Made by a program: the position numbers and the translations under genes. Below the pieces are notes generated by a model. The model was not told where the DNA came from. It was given only the letters and a program-made list of their open reading frames with translations, and made no database searches. Positions 1-7,494 of a stretch of DNA of 64,000 nt are shown piece by piece (the first letter of the stretch is position 1; each line of letters starts with the position of its first letter). Origin of the DNA: Nocardia seriolae NBRC 15557 (lineage in GTDB: Bacteria; Actinomycetota; Actinomycetes; Mycobacteriales; Mycobacteriaceae); the NCBI RefSeq assembly GCF_007990715.1, contig NZ_BJWY01000016.1, forward strand, positions 1-64,000. The letters run 5' to 3'.

Positions 1-93
1 GTATTAACGTAGCAATGGGTCGGCAATGAGTCCGGCAATTGCCGGCCCACCCCTCCGCAGCCGCACTGAACCCCCTCCGGCTGCATCCCACCC

Positions 94-133
94 GCAGTGC
101 CGCCGGGATGCCTCATCATCCCGGCGGCACTGC
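94..133. terminator. Strong hairpin, probable terminator of the M56/BlaI operon
   Basis: A perfect 17-bp inverted repeat (94-110 and 117-133) encloses a 6-nt loop. It lies just past the stop codon of the minus-strand M56 protease at 192. There is no T-tract, as is common for actinobacterial terminators. The rest of 1-191 shows no gene; it also holds a perfect 14-bp palindrome (CCGGCAATTGCCGG) at 32-45. Confidence 0.7.
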
Positions 134-191
134 CGTGTTTCGGCCTGCGGCACTGCCGCTTTCGTCCGCGCGGGCGTGGTCGTCGAACGCC

Positions 192-1178
192 CTAGCCGTG
201 GCGGTACTCGATTCCGGCCGACTGGCCCGGCCGTTGATGATGCTCACCGAATGCCAGGCACGCGGTGTACCCCACGATGCCGAGGGTGAGCGCGGTGATG
301 ACGAGCGCCACGCAGACCGGCAGCACCGGCGCCACGATCCAGCCGAGCCCCCGGCGTGCGGGCCGCACCGCGGACTCCAGCCTGCGCAGCCGCAGATCGA
401 CCAGGTCCGTGGGCAGTCGCCCGCTGGTCCGATTGGTGCGGCCGGTCATGGCGGTCAGGGCCGAACGCACCGTGGCCGGACTCGTGGCGTCCGCGGCGTG
501 GGCGTCCGCGTCGAGCTCGATGAGCGACTCGATCGCCCCCGGCGCGGCCGCGAAGAGCGGAACCCTCGGTGCGGCATGGGCGATGGCCCGGCTCGCACGC
601 AACAGCTGGTGGTGCCGGCGTCGCAGATGCGCGTGTTCGTGCGCGATGACGGCGCGCCGCTGCTCGTCGCCGAGTCGCCGGGCGAGCCCGTCGCTGGCCA
701 CCACCAGGCCGGGCCGGCCGTCGAGGCTGTAGGCCAGCGGGCGGTCGTGCTCGAGCCAGATGACTTCTGTCGCCTCGATTTCCGTGCCGGTCAGCAACGC
801 GAACGCCCGGTGCTTGCGCAGGGCCGCCGCGTGCGCTTGCCGCGCCCGGCGTGCCGCGCCGATCCAGCGGCCTGCCACGACCGCCGCGAGGCCCGCGCCG
901 ATCCCGGCCGCCCCGAGTGAAACCCAAGCGGGCAGACCGCATTCGATGGCGGACAGGCTGGGCGCGGCGCGCTCGGCCAGGTGCTCGGGCCGGGTCGGCT
1001 CGGCGAGGACGAGCAGCACGATCCCACCGACGCCGAAGACCACCGCGGCCGCCACCGAGGCCAGCCAGACAGTGATCGCCGACCCGGGCCGGAACGCGTG
1101 GTGCGTACGGTGCAGCACCGGCGGTCCCGCGAAACCCAGGACGACGGCGCACAGCAGGAACGCGCACGCGATGATCAC
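192..1178 (-). CDS. M56 family membrane metalloprotease (BlaR1/MecR1-like)
   Basis: An integral-membrane zinc protease related to the BlaR1 antirepressor family. The 328 residues contain an HEHAH zinc motif at 180-184, the form expected of family M56. Hydrophobic segments lie near residues 1-20, 34-59 and 86-104, with another at the C-terminus near 280-310. There is no extracellular penicillin-binding domain, so the signal it senses is unknown. It starts with GTG at 1178 in a GTGA overlap with the upstream BlaI-like repressor, so the two are translationally coupled. In known systems the protease relieves repression by cleaving or destabilising BlaI; that role here is inferred from the pairing. 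Confidence 0.85.
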   Translation of the reverse strand: MIIACAFLLCAVVLGFAGPPVLHRTHHAFRPGSAITVWLASVAAAVVFGVGGIVLLVLAEPTRPEHLAERAAPSLSAIECGLPAWVSLGAAGIGAGLAAVVAGRWIGAARRARQAHAAALRKHRAFALLTGTEIEATEVIWLEHDRPLAYSLDGRPGLVVASDGLARRLGDEQRRAVIAHEHAHLRRRHHQLLRASRAIAHAAPRVPLFAAAPGAIESLIELDADAHAADATSPATVRSALTAMTGRTNRTSGRLPTDLVDLRLRRLESAVRPARRGLGWIVAPVLPVCVALVITALTLGIVGYTACLAFGEHHQRPGQSAGIEYRHG

Positions 1179-1534
1179 CGGTCGGTGCCGCCTCCGTCCC
1201 GCAGTCCGCGATGCAGGGCCTCGGATTCGGTCTCGCTGGCGGTGCGGGCGAAGTGCAGCAGGACCGCCGCCGGGTCGTCGCTGTTGTCGACGAGTTCACG
1301 CAGGGCCCGCGCGGTCGCCTCGACCTGGCTGTGGGCGGGGCGATAGAGGTAGGCCCGGCGATGCTTGAGCCGGTCGACCCAGCTCTTCTCGTAGAGATGG
1401 GTGACGACGGTGAGGACGGTGGTGTAGGCGGGCTCGCCGGGTAGTCGTTCGACGAGGTCGCGCACGCTCAGGGCCTCGGTCGTACCCCAGAGCACGTTCA
1501 TGACGCGTGCCTCCAGGGGACCCAATCCTTGCAT
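1175..1534 (-). CDS. BlaI/MecI/CopY family transcriptional repressor
   Basis: A 119-residue winged-helix repressor of the usual BlaI length. The N-terminal winged helix runs through motifs such as VMNVLWGTTEALSVRDLVE and AYTTVLTVVTHLYEK, followed by an RRAYLYRP wing and a helical dimerisation tail. The start is ATG at 1534. It overlaps the M56 protease by 4 nt. Two inverted repeats built on TACTAT/ATAGTA-type arms lie 35-125 bp upstream, so autoregulation is likely. Whether it governs beta-lactam resistance, ATP synthase genes (as reported for mycobacterial BlaI) or something else cannot be told from the sequence. Confidence 0.9.
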   Translation of the reverse strand: MQGLGPLEARVMNVLWGTTEALSVRDLVERLPGEPAYTTVLTVVTHLYEKSWVDRLKHRRAYLYRPAHSQVEATARALRELVDNSDDPAAVLLHFARTASETESEALHRGLRDGGGTDR

Positions 1535-1568
1535 GCGCCGACCTGCTCCTTCGTTGCTCGCTTCTCCC

Positions 1569-1585
1569 TACTATCCGCAATAGTA
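1569..1585. promoter_or_regulatory. Probable BlaI operator
   Basis: A perfect inverted repeat, TACTAT-N5-ATAGTA, lies 35 bp upstream of the blaI-like start. It resembles the TACTA/TAGTA-type sites known for BlaI repressors. Confidence 0.65.
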
Positions 1586-1643
1586 CCGACGGCCCACTGC
1601 TCCCACGAAAAACTTGCCCTGCTCTCAGGCTCGGCTCATAAAA

Positions 1644-1658
1644 ACTATGTTGCATAGT
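1644..1658. promoter_or_regulatory. Second BlaI-type palindrome
   Basis: ACTATG-TTG-CATAGT is a perfect 6-3-6 inverted repeat sharing the ACTAT/ATAGT core of the site at 1569. It lies between the blaI-like gene and the divergent araC-like gene, so it could act on either. Confidence 0.5.
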
Positions 1659-1659
1659 A

Positions 1660-1675
1660 TTCGATCGAGATCGAA
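1660..1675. promoter_or_regulatory. Palindrome in the blaI/araC divergent region
   Basis: TTCGATC-GA-GATCGAA is a perfect 7-2-7 inverted repeat adjoining the second BlaI-type site. It is about 120 bp upstream of the AraC start and is a candidate operator for an unidentified regulator. Confidence 0.4.
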
Positions 1676-1793
1676 CAGCGTCCTGAACTGGAAACGGTTG
1701 GGTGCCGGCCGGAAGTGCATGGTTGTCGGGGTCTCGGCCATTCGGCGCCGCACGCAGAACTCGCGCAGGTGAGGAACCGGAGGATCACCACTA

Positions 1794-3428
1794 ATGGAAG
1801 TAGTTGCACCCGCAGACCTCGCGACCATCCCGCCGACCACGCTGGTGCGGCTGTGCGCGCTCGCCGCCGAAAGCGGCGTCGACGCGCGGCCGTGGTTCCA
1901 GGGCACCGGCGTCTCGGTCGCGGTTCTGGACGCGCCGCAGGCGCTGGTGTCCTATCGGCAGGCGACGACGGTCATCCGCCGCGCGCTGCGAGCCATGCCG
2001 GAGGCGCCGATCGGGCTGGCGATCGGATCGCGCGACGTGGCCGTCGGCTTCGGCATCGTCGGATTCGCGATGCGCTCCGCGCGCACCCTCGCCGACGCCC
2101 TGGCCATCGGGTTGGAGTGGCACCGGCTGACCGGCAGTCTGGTGGATGTCGCCCTCACCGAGCGTGGCGGCTCGCCCGCGATGCGGGTGCTCGAACGCGT
2201 GCCGGACCCGGAGCTCGTCCGCTTCTTCTGCGAGGAGGCGATGTCGGCGGTGGCGGCGTTCGGCCGCTCGCTGCTCGGCGAGGACATCGATCCCGTCCTG
2301 ATCAGGCTGAGCTGCCCGGAGCCGGGTTACTCGGCCGAGTATCGGCGCTTCTTCCGCTGTCCGGTCGAGTTCGACTGCGCCGGAAACGAATTGGTCATTC
2401 CAGCCGGGCTGCTCGAGCGGGAGATCCCGACCCGCAGCGCGGCCAGCCTGACCATCGCGCTCGAGACCTGCCGCCGGATGCGCGGCGTGATCGATCCCCG
2501 GCCGGTCACCGTCAAGGCGGTGGAATCCATCCTCGGGGAGAACCTGCGCGTGGCCCCGACCATGGTGGAGGTCGCCGATCGGCTGTTCGTGACCGAGCGG
2601 ACGCTGCGGCGGCAGTTGCAGGTCTCGGGGGAGTCGTTCACCGATATCCGCGATCGGGTCCGACGGCAGCGCGGCTCGCGCCTGGTGCGCGAGACCGGGA
2701 TGACGATCGCGCGCATCGCGGCCGAAACCGGATTCGGCGATGCCCGTGAGTTCCGGCGCGCCTACATCAGATGGAACGGTGAGCCGCCGAGCCGGACCCG
2801 GACCGCCGCGCTGGGCCCGGCCGCCGAACCACGCGAACGGTGCGCGTCCGCGCCCGGCGTCGGCCCGGCAGATGAGCGCGGTCAGGCGCGATTAGTAGAT
2901 CGAGGGTTCGAGTCCGGTGCGCTCGATCGCCTCCGGTCCGATCGCGTCCGGGCACTGGAGCAGTGCCAGCGGGATGTGCTCGGTACTCGTGCGCGGCTGC
3001 CCGGCGGTGTCGGCGATGGCCGCCGCCGTGTCGAGCAGATTCAGCAGCCGGGTGGAATAGGCCGGTCCGCGTTCGGCCGGGCGGAGATTCCCGAGCCGCA
3101 TGCCCCGGTGCTCGCGATCCTCGACCGGCAGCAGATGCGCCCGGTGCCGCCCGCCCAGATGGGTGTGCACCTTGCCGGTGTCGACGGCGATCACGTCGGC
3201 GCGGTGCAGCAGCTCGGCGGGGACCCCGTCGTCGAAATGGTCTGTGCCGGGTACGAATACGGCCGCGGCCCCGGTGCGGTCGACCGCGCGGCGCAAGCGT
3301 TCGACCGGGTGATCGGTGTCGGGGCCGAAGACCAGCGTCTTGCAGAGGTCGTAACCGAGTCTCGACGCCAGGCTGCGGATTCGGCCTTCGTGCCATTGCT
3401 GGCGGATTCCGGCGACATCCCGCCGTAG
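1794..3428 (+). CDS. AraC family transcriptional regulator (OruR/ArgR-like) with abnormal C-terminal extension
   Basis: Residues 1 to about 240 match the ligand-binding arm typical of OruR-like AraC regulators. Residues about 250-330 form the AraC helix-turn-helix domain (VADRLFVTERTLRRQLQ, then IARIAAETGFGDAREFRRAY). Family members normally end here, near 335 residues. This frame instead continues about 205 codons with no homology I recognise, lying exactly antisense to the minus-strand gene at 2892-3455. A lost stop codon, a frameshift near 2800 or a sequencing error are all possible, so the functional protein may end near 2800. Its target genes are unknown; the start is ATG at 1794, divergent from the BlaI pair. 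Confidence 0.75.
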   Translation: MEVVAPADLATIPPTTLVRLCALAAESGVDARPWFQGTGVSVAVLDAPQALVSYRQATTVIRRALRAMPEAPIGLAIGSRDVAVGFGIVGFAMRSARTLADALAIGLEWHRLTGSLVDVALTERGGSPAMRVLERVPDPELVRFFCEEAMSAVAAFGRSLLGEDIDPVLIRLSCPEPGYSAEYRRFFRCPVEFDCAGNELVIPAGLLEREIPTRSAASLTIALETCRRMRGVIDPRPVTVKAVESILGENLRVAPTMVEVADRLFVTERTLRRQLQVSGESFTDIRDRVRRQRGSRLVRETGMTIARIAAETGFGDAREFRRAYIRWNGEPPSRTRTAALGPAAEPRERCASAPGVGPADERGQARLVDRGFESGALDRLRSDRVRALEQCQRDVLGTRARLPGGVGDGRRRVEQIQQPGGIGRSAFGRAEIPEPHAPVLAILDRQQMRPVPPAQMGVHLAGVDGDHVGAVQQLGGDPVVEMVCAGYEYGRGPGAVDRAAQAFDRVIGVGAEDQRLAEVVTESRRQAADSAFVPLLADSGDIPP

Positions 3429-3455
3429 ATATCCGAGCGCGCGCGGTCTCGCCAT
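2892..3455 (-). CDS. Uncharacterised protein, weakly like a serine-recombinase N-terminal domain
   Basis: The 187-residue protein opens with GYLRRDVAGIRQQWHEGRI, followed by SLASRLGYDL. That pattern recalls the N-terminal fold of serine recombinases, but no catalytic serine motif or DNA-binding tail is obvious. The start at ATG 3455 is supported by GGAAGG 8 nt upstream. The reading frame extends further upstream through the 21-bp repeats, but that part is proline/arginine/serine-rich and looks non-coding. It is fully antisense to the C-terminal extension of the AraC gene. Function unknown. Confidence 0.55.
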   Translation of the reverse strand: MARPRALGYLRRDVAGIRQQWHEGRIRSLASRLGYDLCKTLVFGPDTDHPVERLRRAVDRTGAAAVFVPGTDHFDDGVPAELLHRADVIAVDTGKVHTHLGGRHRAHLLPVEDREHRGMRLGNLRPAERGPAYSTRLLNLLDTAAAIADTAGQPRTSTEHIPLALLQCPDAIGPEAIERTGLEPSIY

Positions 3456-3484
3456 CTGCACAACCTTCCGATGCGGTCCTGCCG

Positions 3485-3568
3485 TGGAGGTGCTGCGAAC
3501 TGCGGTGGAGCTGTTGCGAACTGCCGTGGAGCTTTTCCGAACTGCGTTGGTGCCGTCGAGAACTGCGG
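3485..3568. repeat. Four tandem 21-bp imperfect repeats
   Basis: Units begin at 3485, 3506, 3527 and 3548, each ending in GAACTGC plus G or C; the first three share GTGGAG...CGAACTGC. The period is exactly 21 bp, two helical turns. The array starts about 30 bp upstream of the minus-strand gene at 2892-3455, where it could bind a regulator cooperatively; it could also be plain slippage. Confidence 0.8.
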
Positions 3569-3607
3569 TCGAGCCGACGCGGATTTCGGGTGGCTCCCCG
3601 CGAACTG

Positions 3608-3931
3608 CTAAGTGAGCCGGGCGATTTCGAAGCGCGGGGCGAGACAGGCACCCGCTACCGATTGGGAGCGGCGGATGACGGTGGCCCGGTCGAGGAATTC
3701 GTCGACCGGCACCGAGATCAGCGAGGTCCAGATGCCGCCGACACCGCGGCGGACGCCGTGCCGCCAGCCGTCGGCCTTGCGGGGCGGGTGGTGAAAGGCG
3801 CGTTCGGCCGCGCCGAGGAGCAGGCCGGACTGGCGATGGGTGAGGCCGATCCGGGGCGCGGCGATGATCCGGTCGTCGATGACCGCGACGGCGCCGAGGA
3901 GCAGGCCGGACTGGCGATGGGTGAGCCGCCT
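3608..3931 (-). pseudogene. Decayed gene remnant without a start codon
   Basis: A minus-strand frame of 107 codons reads as ordinary protein (for example WTSLISVPVDEFLDRATVI) and ends in TAG at 3608. It is closed upstream by TGA at 3932-3934 and has no ATG, GTG or TTG in its first two-thirds. It contains an internal duplication: the peptide LTHRQSGLLLGA occurs twice, 27 residues apart, encoded by the 35-bp direct repeat at 3810 and 3891. I do not recognise the family. It looks like the C-terminal remains of a gene whose 5' end was lost or frameshifted. Confidence 0.45.
3810..3925. repeat. 35-bp direct repeat, copies 81 bp apart
   Basis: The 35 bases at 3810-3844 recur exactly at 3891-3925. 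The 81-bp offset is a multiple of three and so preserves frame in the minus-strand remnant. It indicates a recent partial tandem duplication. Confidence 0.9.
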
Positions 3932-3933
3932 TC

Positions 3934-4530
3934 ATGCTGCGCGTGCCGCCCATGGACGAGCAGATCGACCGGTTCGTCTACGGGCAGATCGGCCTGGCCA
4001 ATGTGACCTGCTTCCTGTCCGACGTGCCGGCCGTCCTCGCGGTCTACTCGCTGCTGGTGTTCATCCAGCGGGTGCACGGCCGGGGCGGTTTCGGTGAAAC
4101 CCGGCTGCTCGCAATCGGATTGGTGCTGATCGCGATGACGACGCTGTACCTGGCCGGCGCCGCGTCGCGGGTGCCGGCCGCGGCCATCGTCGCGGTCGAT
4201 TCGATCGGCAGCGACGCCTACACCGCGGTCTTCTCCCTAACCCTGATCACCGCGGGCGTGCTGCTGCTGTTCACCGCGTTGCAGACCCGCGCCGATCCCG
4301 CCGCCGGTGAACGGCTGCGGAAATCCATGCTGGGACTCATCTTCGCCATCCTGGTCGCCCTGGTGTACCCGGTCGGGATGCTGATGATCGAGGTGGCGCT
4401 GAGCCATCACTACGCGTTCTGGCGCCGCAATATCTTCAATATCGCCTGGATCACCGCGGCTCCGGGCTGCGTGGCGCTGGCCGCGGCCGGAATGTGCGGG
4501 CTGGTCCGGGAATTGGGGCGATTTCGGTGA
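3934..4530 (+). CDS. Five-helix integral membrane protein of unknown function
   Basis: The 198 residues contain about five hydrophobic segments (near 25-45, 58-77, 92-117, 130-155 and 168-190) separated by short charged loops; a HHYAFWRR loop precedes the last helix. No catalytic motif or family was recognised. ATG at 3934 is used here; an in-frame ATG at 3952 (MDEQIDRF) is equally possible, and neither has a clear ribosome binding site. It is divergent from the decayed remnant ending at 3608. Confidence 0.6.
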   Translation: MLRVPPMDEQIDRFVYGQIGLANVTCFLSDVPAVLAVYSLLVFIQRVHGRGGFGETRLLAIGLVLIAMTTLYLAGAASRVPAAAIVAVDSIGSDAYTAVFSLTLITAGVLLLFTALQTRADPAAGERLRKSMLGLIFAILVALVYPVGMLMIEVALSHHYAFWRRNIFNIAWITAAPGCVALAAAGMCGLVRELGRFR

Positions 4531-4563
4531 GGCCGCACCCGGGCGCTATGCCCAGCCAGGGTG

Positions 4564-4959
4564 CTACGCCCAGCCCGGGTGCGCGGACGGCTGGGTGACG
4601 GTGGCCCAGCGTTCGGCGATGCGGCGGCCCTGGAAGCGCCACAGGACGAAACCCTGGAAGGTCATGGGCCGGCCGGTGGTGCGATCGGTCCAGCGCCAGA
4701 TATTGCGGCACATCACCCGATCGCCCTCGGCGAGCATGTCCACGATGGTGACGTGCAGGTCGGGCAGGGCCTCGTACATGCCGAGCATCATCTTCTCGTC
4801 GCCGATGAGGTCGGTGGGCTGACCACCGGGGCCGTCGTGGTCGAGGAAGTCCGGGGTCATATTGCGGTGGATGACCGCGGCATTGCGGCGATTGACGAAT
4901 TCCTCGAAGTGGTCGGCGACGAACTGCTTCATGGACTCGAGGGAGAGGTCGGTGGGCAC
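4564..4959 (-). CDS. SnoaL-like ester cyclase / NTF2-fold protein
   Basis: A 131-residue protein of the SnoaL-like polyketide-cyclase family. Signature segments include VADHFEEFVNRRN, the central HDGPGG, MYEALPDLHVTIVDMLAEGD and the closing FQGRRIAERW. Such proteins form a cone-shaped alpha+beta barrel and act as cyclases, isomerases or binding proteins on small hydrophobic substrates; the substrate here is unknown. The frame is open further upstream, but GTG at 4959 is chosen because a perfect AGGAGG lies 6 nt before it and the extra N-terminus is repeat-derived. Confidence 0.8.
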   Translation of the reverse strand: MPTDLSLESMKQFVADHFEEFVNRRNAAVIHRNMTPDFLDHDGPGGQPTDLIGDEKMMLGMYEALPDLHVTIVDMLAEGDRVMCRNIWRWTDRTTGRPMTFQGFVLWRFQGRRIAERWATVTQPSAHPGWA

Positions 4960-5022
4960 GAGTCGCCTCCTTTGGCGGCCGAACGACCTCTCCATGGTCC
5001 TCCGCCGGATACCGCCGCGTAA

Positions 5023-5081
5023 GCGATTGGGCGGCACCACGAGGCGATTGGGCGGCACCGCGTAAGCGATTGGGCGGCACC
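5023..5081. repeat. Three copies of a 16-bp repeat, 21-22 bp period
   Basis: GCGATTGGGCGGCACC occurs at 5023-5038, 5044-5059 and 5066-5081, with diverged copies (AGAGGTTGGGC, AGAGATTGGCGGG) continuing towards the truB stop at 5107. It fills the gap between the truB 3' end and the SnoaL-like gene. Confidence 0.85.
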
Positions 5082-5106
5082 GGGTCAGAGGTTGGGCAGT
5101 CCCGGG

Positions 5107-6060
5107 TCAGAGATTGGCGGGGCGGACCACCATGACCGAGGAGGCACGCTTGCCGGACTCCTTCAGTAGCGCGACCGCCTGCCCGGCCGGATCGATGGCC
5201 GCGTAGACCCCTTGCAGACCAATCGGCTCCAGCCAGCGGCCGTTGCGCAGATCCCCGGCCTGGGCGTCGGTGATGTCGCGAACTGGGAACGCGGCACGCA
5301 CGGCCGCGTCGATATCCAGGCTCAGCATCGGCTCGTCCGCCGCGGCGGACGCGGCCAGCTGATCCAGGGTGCGGGCGTGCTCGAGGGTGAACGGGCCGAC
5401 CCGGGTGCGGCGCAGCGCCGTGAGATGCCCGCCGACGCCGAGCTTCTCACCGAGATCGCGGGCCAGGGCGCGGATGTAGGTGCCCGAGGAGCACTCCACC
5501 TCGACATCCAGGTCCACGAATTGCGTTGCCCCGGTGTCGATATCACGGCGCGCGAGGACCTCGAAGCGGCTCACGGTGATCGGCCGGGCGGCCAGCTCCA
5601 CCTCTTCACCGGCGCGGGCGCGGGCGTAGGCGCGCTCACCATTGATCTTGATGGCGCTGACCGTGGCGGGCACCTGCTGGATGTCGCCGGTCAATTCGGC
5701 AATGCGCGCGGCGATCTCGGCGTCGGTGAGATGCCCGGCCGCCGCGGTGGCGGTCACCTCGCCCTCGGCGTCATCGGTGATGGTGGACTGTCCCAGCCGG
5801 ATGGTGGCGGTATAGGCCTTGGTGGTCAGGATCAGCTGGCCGAGCAGTTTGGTGGCCCGCTCCACGCCCAGCACCAGCACGCCGGTGGCCATCGGATCGA
5901 GGGTGCCCGCGTGCCCGACCTTCTTGGTACGCAACAGACCTCGGCACTTGGCCACCACATCGTGGCTGGTCCAGCCGCCGTCCTTGTCGACGATGACCAG
6001 CCCGCCGAAGGCGTCGACGCGCGGCGGCAGCTTTTCGCGCTTGGCTTGCACGGCTCCCAT
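5107..6060 (-). CDS. truB: tRNA pseudouridine(55) synthase TruB
   Basis: TruB converts U55 in the T-loop of tRNAs to pseudouridine. The 317-residue protein has the signature GHAGTLDPMATG, with catalytic aspartate at residue 55. It continues with the KAYTATIRLG and SGTYIRALARDLG motifs and a C-terminal PUA-like region. The start is ATG at 6060, one base into the stop codon of the upstream pptT gene (TGATG), so the two are co-transcribed and translationally coupled. The same pptT-truB pairing occurs in mycobacteria. Confidence 0.97.
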   Translation of the reverse strand: MGAVQAKREKLPPRVDAFGGLVIVDKDGGWTSHDVVAKCRGLLRTKKVGHAGTLDPMATGVLVLGVERATKLLGQLILTTKAYTATIRLGQSTITDDAEGEVTATAAAGHLTDAEIAARIAELTGDIQQVPATVSAIKINGERAYARARAGEEVELAARPITVSRFEVLARRDIDTGATQFVDLDVEVECSSGTYIRALARDLGEKLGVGGHLTALRRTRVGPFTLEHARTLDQLAASAAADEPMLSLDIDAAVRAAFPVRDITDAQAGDLRNGRWLEPIGLQGVYAAIDPAGQAVALLKESGKRASSVMVVRPANL

Positions 6061-6800
6061 CAGGCCTCCACGATCGCGGTCAGAATGAGGCCGTCGCTGA
6101 TCAGCCAGTGGCCGTCGAACGAGCTCAGCGCGGTGCCGCCGTCGGTCACCGGACCGGGGATGAGCAGGTCGCTGTGGAAGGTGCCCGACCCGCCGCCCGC
6201 GGACTCCTCGTCCACGGTGAAGGTGATGTGCGCGTCCTCGAAACCCAGCCACAGGCCGGTGAGCGGGAACCACGCCTTGTAGGTGGCCTCCTTGGCGCAG
6301 AACAGCAGTCGGTCCAGATGCAGGCCGGTGCCCGGCAGCACGGTCGTCAGCCATTCCCGCTCGGGGGCCAGGCTCACCGAATCGATGACCCCGTCCGGCA
6401 GCTTGTCGTGCGGTTCGGCATCGATGCCGATGGACCGGAAGCGCAACCGGTGCCCGAGCGCCGCGGCCCGATACCCGTCGCAGTGGGTGAGGCTGCCGAC
6501 GATGCCGCGCGGAAACACCGGCTCCCCAGTGCCGCCCTTGCCGATGGCCACCGCTGGCTCACCGAGCTGGGTCAGCGCCTGCCGCGCGCAATACCGCGCG
6601 CCGATGAAATCGCGCCGCCGCTTCTCCACCGCCCGGGCGATCAGATGTTCCTCTCCGGGATGCGGTTTCAGGTCCTCCGGGTATGCCGTCAGCTCGGCCG
6701 CGGCCACCCCGTTGGGCAGAATCCTGCCGAGTATGCGCGCCGATTCCGTCGCCGCGCCCGCCCGCTCCTCGATGACCCGCCTCCTGCTCGCATCCTGCAC
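6060..6800 (-). CDS. pptT: 4'-phosphopantetheinyl transferase (PptT-like)
   Basis: This enzyme transfers phosphopantetheine from CoA to acyl-carrier and peptidyl-carrier domains, activating mycolic-acid and siderophore or polyketide synthases. Sfp/EntD-type motifs are clear: GSLTHCDGYRAA, the Mg-binding SIGIDAEPHD, and FCAKEATYKAWFPLT followed by WLGFEDAHI. The C-terminus matches the mycobacterial enzyme closely. The start is uncertain: GTG at 6800 is the nearest upstream in-frame start and gives 246 residues. An AGGAGG lies just downstream of it, before a GTC-ATC pair, so the true protein may be about 10 residues shorter. Confidence 0.9.
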   Translation of the reverse strand: MQDASRRRVIEERAGAATESARILGRILPNGVAAAELTAYPEDLKPHPGEEHLIARAVEKRRRDFIGARYCARQALTQLGEPAVAIGKGGTGEPVFPRGIVGSLTHCDGYRAAALGHRLRFRSIGIDAEPHDKLPDGVIDSVSLAPEREWLTTVLPGTGLHLDRLLFCAKEATYKAWFPLTGLWLGFEDAHITFTVDEESAGGGSGTFHSDLLIPGPVTDGGTALSSFDGHWLISDGLILTAIVEA

Positions 6801-6890
6801 TGCCGAATCGAGCCTACCGGGCAGACCGGAGCCGGTCGCCCGCTCGCCCGGCCGTATCCACCCACCCCGGCCGGTGGTGGCGAAAACGCG

Positions 6891-6926
6891 GCGGACCGGA
6901 CAGGGGGTGAGCCCTGTCCGGTCCGC
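6891..6926. terminator. Hairpin terminator after the 136-residue gene
   Basis: A perfect 15-bp stem (6891-6905 with 6912-6926) and a 6-nt loop lie just beyond the stop of the minus-strand gene ending at 6947. They separate it from pptT. Confidence 0.75.
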
Positions 6927-6946
6927 TGTACCGATAACCGTCGCGC

Positions 6947-7357
6947 CTACGCGGCGTCGAGGGCCGCGGTGATCTTGCGGCTCATCTCGGTGATGGCCGG
7001 GCTGAGCCGACCCTTGTGCGCCTGGACGGCCGCCTCGACCGCCACCAGGACGGTGCCGCGGAAGTTGTCGGCCTCGGCCGGGGCCTGCTGGGCGAGCAGG
7101 CTCATGGACGCGGTCAGCGCGGGCAGCACCAGGTCGGCCAGTTCGGCGACGTTCTTGCCGTCGAGCTTGACGCTCTTGGCCTTCTCGGCCAGCACATGCC
7201 CGACCAGTCCGGTCGCGGTGCCCAGCGTGATGCTGCCCTGGGTGGCCGCCTTGTGCGGCGAGCCACCGGCCGCGCCGGCGGCGGCGATCAGCGAGACCGC
7301 GCCGAAGGCGGCGGTGCGCAGGGTCAGCTTGTCCTGGTCGGTGAGGGTGATGGTCAT
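6947..7357 (-). CDS. Conserved small alanine-rich protein of unknown function
   Basis: A 136-residue, mostly helical protein with a weakly hydrophobic N-terminal stretch (AAFGAVSLIAAAGAAGG) and no cysteines. ATG at 7357 is chosen because AAGGAG precedes it by 9 nt; the frame is open upstream. It is monocistronic, with its own terminator, and divergent from a secreted-protein gene. No family recognised and no function proposed. Confidence 0.65.
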   Translation of the reverse strand: MTITLTDQDKLTLRTAAFGAVSLIAAAGAAGGSPHKAATQGSITLGTATGLVGHVLAEKAKSVKLDGKNVAELADLVLPALTASMSLLAQQAPAEADNFRGTVLVAVEAAVQAHKGRLSPAITEMSRKITAALDAA

Positions 7358-7494
7358 GATGTTGCGCTCCTTGGGAGTTCGTGTCGATGTGACCAACCTT
7401 CGCCGTCCGCGCTGATATGGACCTGACACTGCGCTGACACGTTCGCTGATGTGAAATAGGTGTCGTTGGAATCTTTGCGAAGGAACGGGTGGGG

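Noticed and set aside
2900..2925. GGTTCGAGTCC resembling a tRNA T-arm
   Set aside because: The flanking bases do not form the 5-bp T-stem and no anticodon arm is nearby; the sequence is part of the minus-strand protein gene.
3485..3568. Possible CRISPR array
   Set aside because: Units are contiguous 21-mers with no spacers and no cas genes nearby.
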